Assembly: GCA_016522385.1 (NCBI GenBank)
Contig: JAEKFU010000064.1
Location: forward strand, 1 to 35,809
Direction of reading: 5' to 3'
Source of the DNA: Pseudomonadota bacterium
Lineage (GTDB): Bacteria > Pseudomonadota > Alphaproteobacteria > Rhizobiales > Aestuariivirgaceae
DNA: 35,809 nucleotides
The number at the start of each line of letters is the position of its first letter. Position 1 is the first letter of the stretch. The notes beneath the pieces were generated by a model. The model searched no databases. It had not been told where the DNA came from and was given only the letters and a program-made list of their open reading frames with translations. Positions 34,560-35,809 of this stretch are shown piece after piece. Both the position numbers and the translations under genes were made by a program.

Positions 34560-34592
34560 CGGCGTGATCGGCCAATGTTGCCGGTCACGCCG
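34560..34592 (+). other. Strong intercistronic hairpin between TAXI receptor and permease
   Basis: GGCGTGATCGGC (34561-34572) pairs with GCCGGTCACGCC (34580-34591) over 12 positions including one G-U, with an extra C-G pair outside and a seven-base loop CAATGTT. It begins about 18 bases after the receptor stop. No T run follows, so it is more likely an mRNA-stabilising or partial-stop structure that separates receptor and permease expression than a full terminator. Confidence 0.6.
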
Positions 34593-34728
34593 GCTTTGAT
34601 GAAATCGCCGGATCGTTTGCGGAATCCGATTAGCGATAGAGGTAGCTGCAAAGCAGGGTCATGCGGCCGACCGGACTTTGCCGACCAGCCAGCCGCGACC
34701 CGGCAACGTTGCAAGGGGAGGGGTAGCC

Positions 34729-35809
34729 GTGGCTGAGGAACGCAAAGTCGAAAAATCAGCTGAAGAAATCGTTGCCGAGGTTGATACCGGCGGACGCAAC
34801 AAGCTAGCTGGCTCACATGCGCGGCTGATTCCGCTCATTTGTTTCATCTGGGCGCTCTACCAGCTTTACATCGCCTCGCCAGTTCCCTCGATGCTGACGG
34901 AATATACCGGGGCGGCAATTTTCTATTTCGTCGGCAACCTGTCGATCTCGCGCAAGGTTCATTTGGCCTTTGCCATTGTTCTCGCCTCACTTGCCTTCCC
35001 GCTTTACAGGTCAGCTCCCAAGGATCGAATACCTTACTACGATTGGTTTCTTCTGGCGCTCGGCGTGTCGTCGATTTTGTACATGATCCTGCTAAACGCC
35101 AACATCGCCGAACGGGCCGGTGATTTCAGTCACTCCAACATACCGTATGACATGACCGTGGCTTTGATCGGCATCACGGTGCTGACCTTCTCGATTTTCC
35201 GTACCCTCGGCCTGCCGTTGATCGTCGTTGCGGCGATCCTCGCCGGCTATGTTTTCATTGGCGGCGGCAATTGGGGCGGTGCATCTTTTGTCAAGGGTGT
35301 CTGGCATTTCTGGATGCAGGAAGAAGGTATCTTCGGCAAGCCGCTCGAGGTCTCGACCCAGACAATTTTCCTTTTTGTGCTGTTTGGTGCCATCCTGGAA
35401 AAGGCCGGCGCTGGTGCCTACTTTATCAAGATCGCTTTTGCCCTGCTTGGCCATTTGCGTGGCGGGCCTGCCAAAGCAGCTGTGATCGCATCGGCCATGA
35501 GCGGGCTCTACTCGGGTTCATCGATCGCCAACACGGTGACCACCGGCACCTTCACCATCCCGCTGATGCGCAAGACCGGTTTGACGCCGGAAAAAGCCGG
35601 CGCCATCGAGGTGGCGTCCTCGACCAACGGCCAGTTAACTCCGCCTGTAATGGGTGCAGCCGCCTTCCTGATCGCCGAGTTCACTGGAATTCAATATACC
35701 GAAATCCTAAAGCACGCATTGGTGCCGGCGCTCGTTTCGTATATTGCGCTGGTTTACATCGTCCATCTGGAAGCCTGCAAACTCGACTTGCGCGGCCTGC
35801 CGAAGCCTC
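34729..35809 (+). CDS. TRAP transporter fused permease, 4TM/12TM type (truncated by window end)
   Basis: An open frame from GTG at 34729 through the right edge, 360 codons visible, with the ribosome site AGGGGAGGGG about six bases upstream. The first 35 residues are charged; several hydrophobic segments follow (LIPLICFIWALYQLYIA near 37-53). The large-subunit part has QTIFLFVLFGAILEKAGAGAYFIKIA, MSGLYSGSSIANTVTTGTFTIP and NGQLTPPVMGAAAFLIAEF, the DctM-like core with its conserved proline-rich turn. Small and large membrane subunits are thus fused, usual for TAXI systems. Together with the upstream receptor it imports a carboxylate using the sodium or proton gradient. The start is chosen from the ribosome site; no upstream in-frame ATG is better placed. 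Confidence 0.9.
   Translation, partial: MAEERKVEKSAEEIVAEVDTGGRNKLAGSHARLIPLICFIWALYQLYIASPVPSMLTEYTGAAIFYFVGNLSISRKVHLAFAIVLASLAFPLYRSAPKDRIPYYDWFLLALGVSSILYMILLNANIAERAGDFSHSNIPYDMTVALIGITVLTFSIFRTLGLPLIVVAAILAGYVFIGGGNWGGASFVKGVWHFWMQEEGIFGKPLEVSTQTIFLFVLFGAILEKAGAGAYFIKIAFALLGHLRGGPAKAAVIASAMSGLYSGSSIANTVTTGTFTIPLMRKTGLTPEKAGAIEVASSTNGQLTPPVMGAAAFLIAEFTGIQYTEILKHALVPALVSYIALVYIVHLEACKLDLRGLPKP

Overview
The window looks like a chromosomal segment of an alphaproteobacterium, probably of the Hyphomicrobiales (Rhizobiales). The reasons are the order murA - DUF2948 - hisD - UPF0262 - low-molecular-weight phosphatase, the UPF0262 family itself, a histidine tRNA of the atypical alphaproteobacterial type, a PdhS/PleC/DivJ-like kinase, and an AGAGCG-ended repeat of a kind common in that order. 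Base composition is moderately GC-rich and fairly even. I see no prophage, integrase, intact transposase, CRISPR array or rRNA.

Layout. 1-4472: the end of an unidentified gene, a Tat-exported beta-helix protein, a two-gene amino-acid/amine unit on the minus strand (fold-type-IV transaminase plus Rhizobium-etli-type asparaginase), and a divergent glutathione transferase. 4479-9505 (minus strand): a small basic protein, murA, DUF2948, hisD, UPF0262 and a phosphatase, with a GlcG/HbpS-like protein upstream. 9792-12522: a two-subunit molybdenum hydroxylase of the isoquinoline oxidoreductase type. 12726-19783: a pigment block of two CrtI-family carotenoid desaturases/oxidases, an acyltransferase, a CrtQ-like glycosyltransferase and a two-gene ABC-2 transporter. 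19802-21577: a DUF1499 protein and a membrane-anchored coiled coil with a C-terminal helix-hairpin-helix domain. 21882-24209: tRNA-Thr, a TrkH potassium transporter and a thermonuclease. 24206-28820: moaE, an AsmA protein and acetoacetate-CoA ligase. 28826-33140: a fused iron-type permease and a large PAS histidine kinase. 33407-35809: tRNA-His and a TAXI-type TRAP transporter whose permease runs off the window.

How the parts fit. The pigment block matches the chemistry of staphyloxanthin-like carotenoid glycosyl esters: desaturate, oxidise an end group, glycosylate, acylate. No carotenoid or squalene synthase is present, so the backbone must be made elsewhere. The neighbouring exported molybdenum hydroxylase could in principle oxidise an aldehyde, but that link is conjecture; moaE, which makes its cofactor, lies 12 kb away.

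The most unexpected non-gene signal is a pair of diverged, end-to-end related elements of about 255-270 bp (5445-5698 and 17790-18062). They have imperfect terminal inverted repeats. Each exactly fills the gap between two co-directional genes, supplies the TAG stop of the upstream gene, and ends just before the start of the downstream gene. A different 118-bp inverted-repeat element (23517-23634) supplies the stop codons of two convergent genes.
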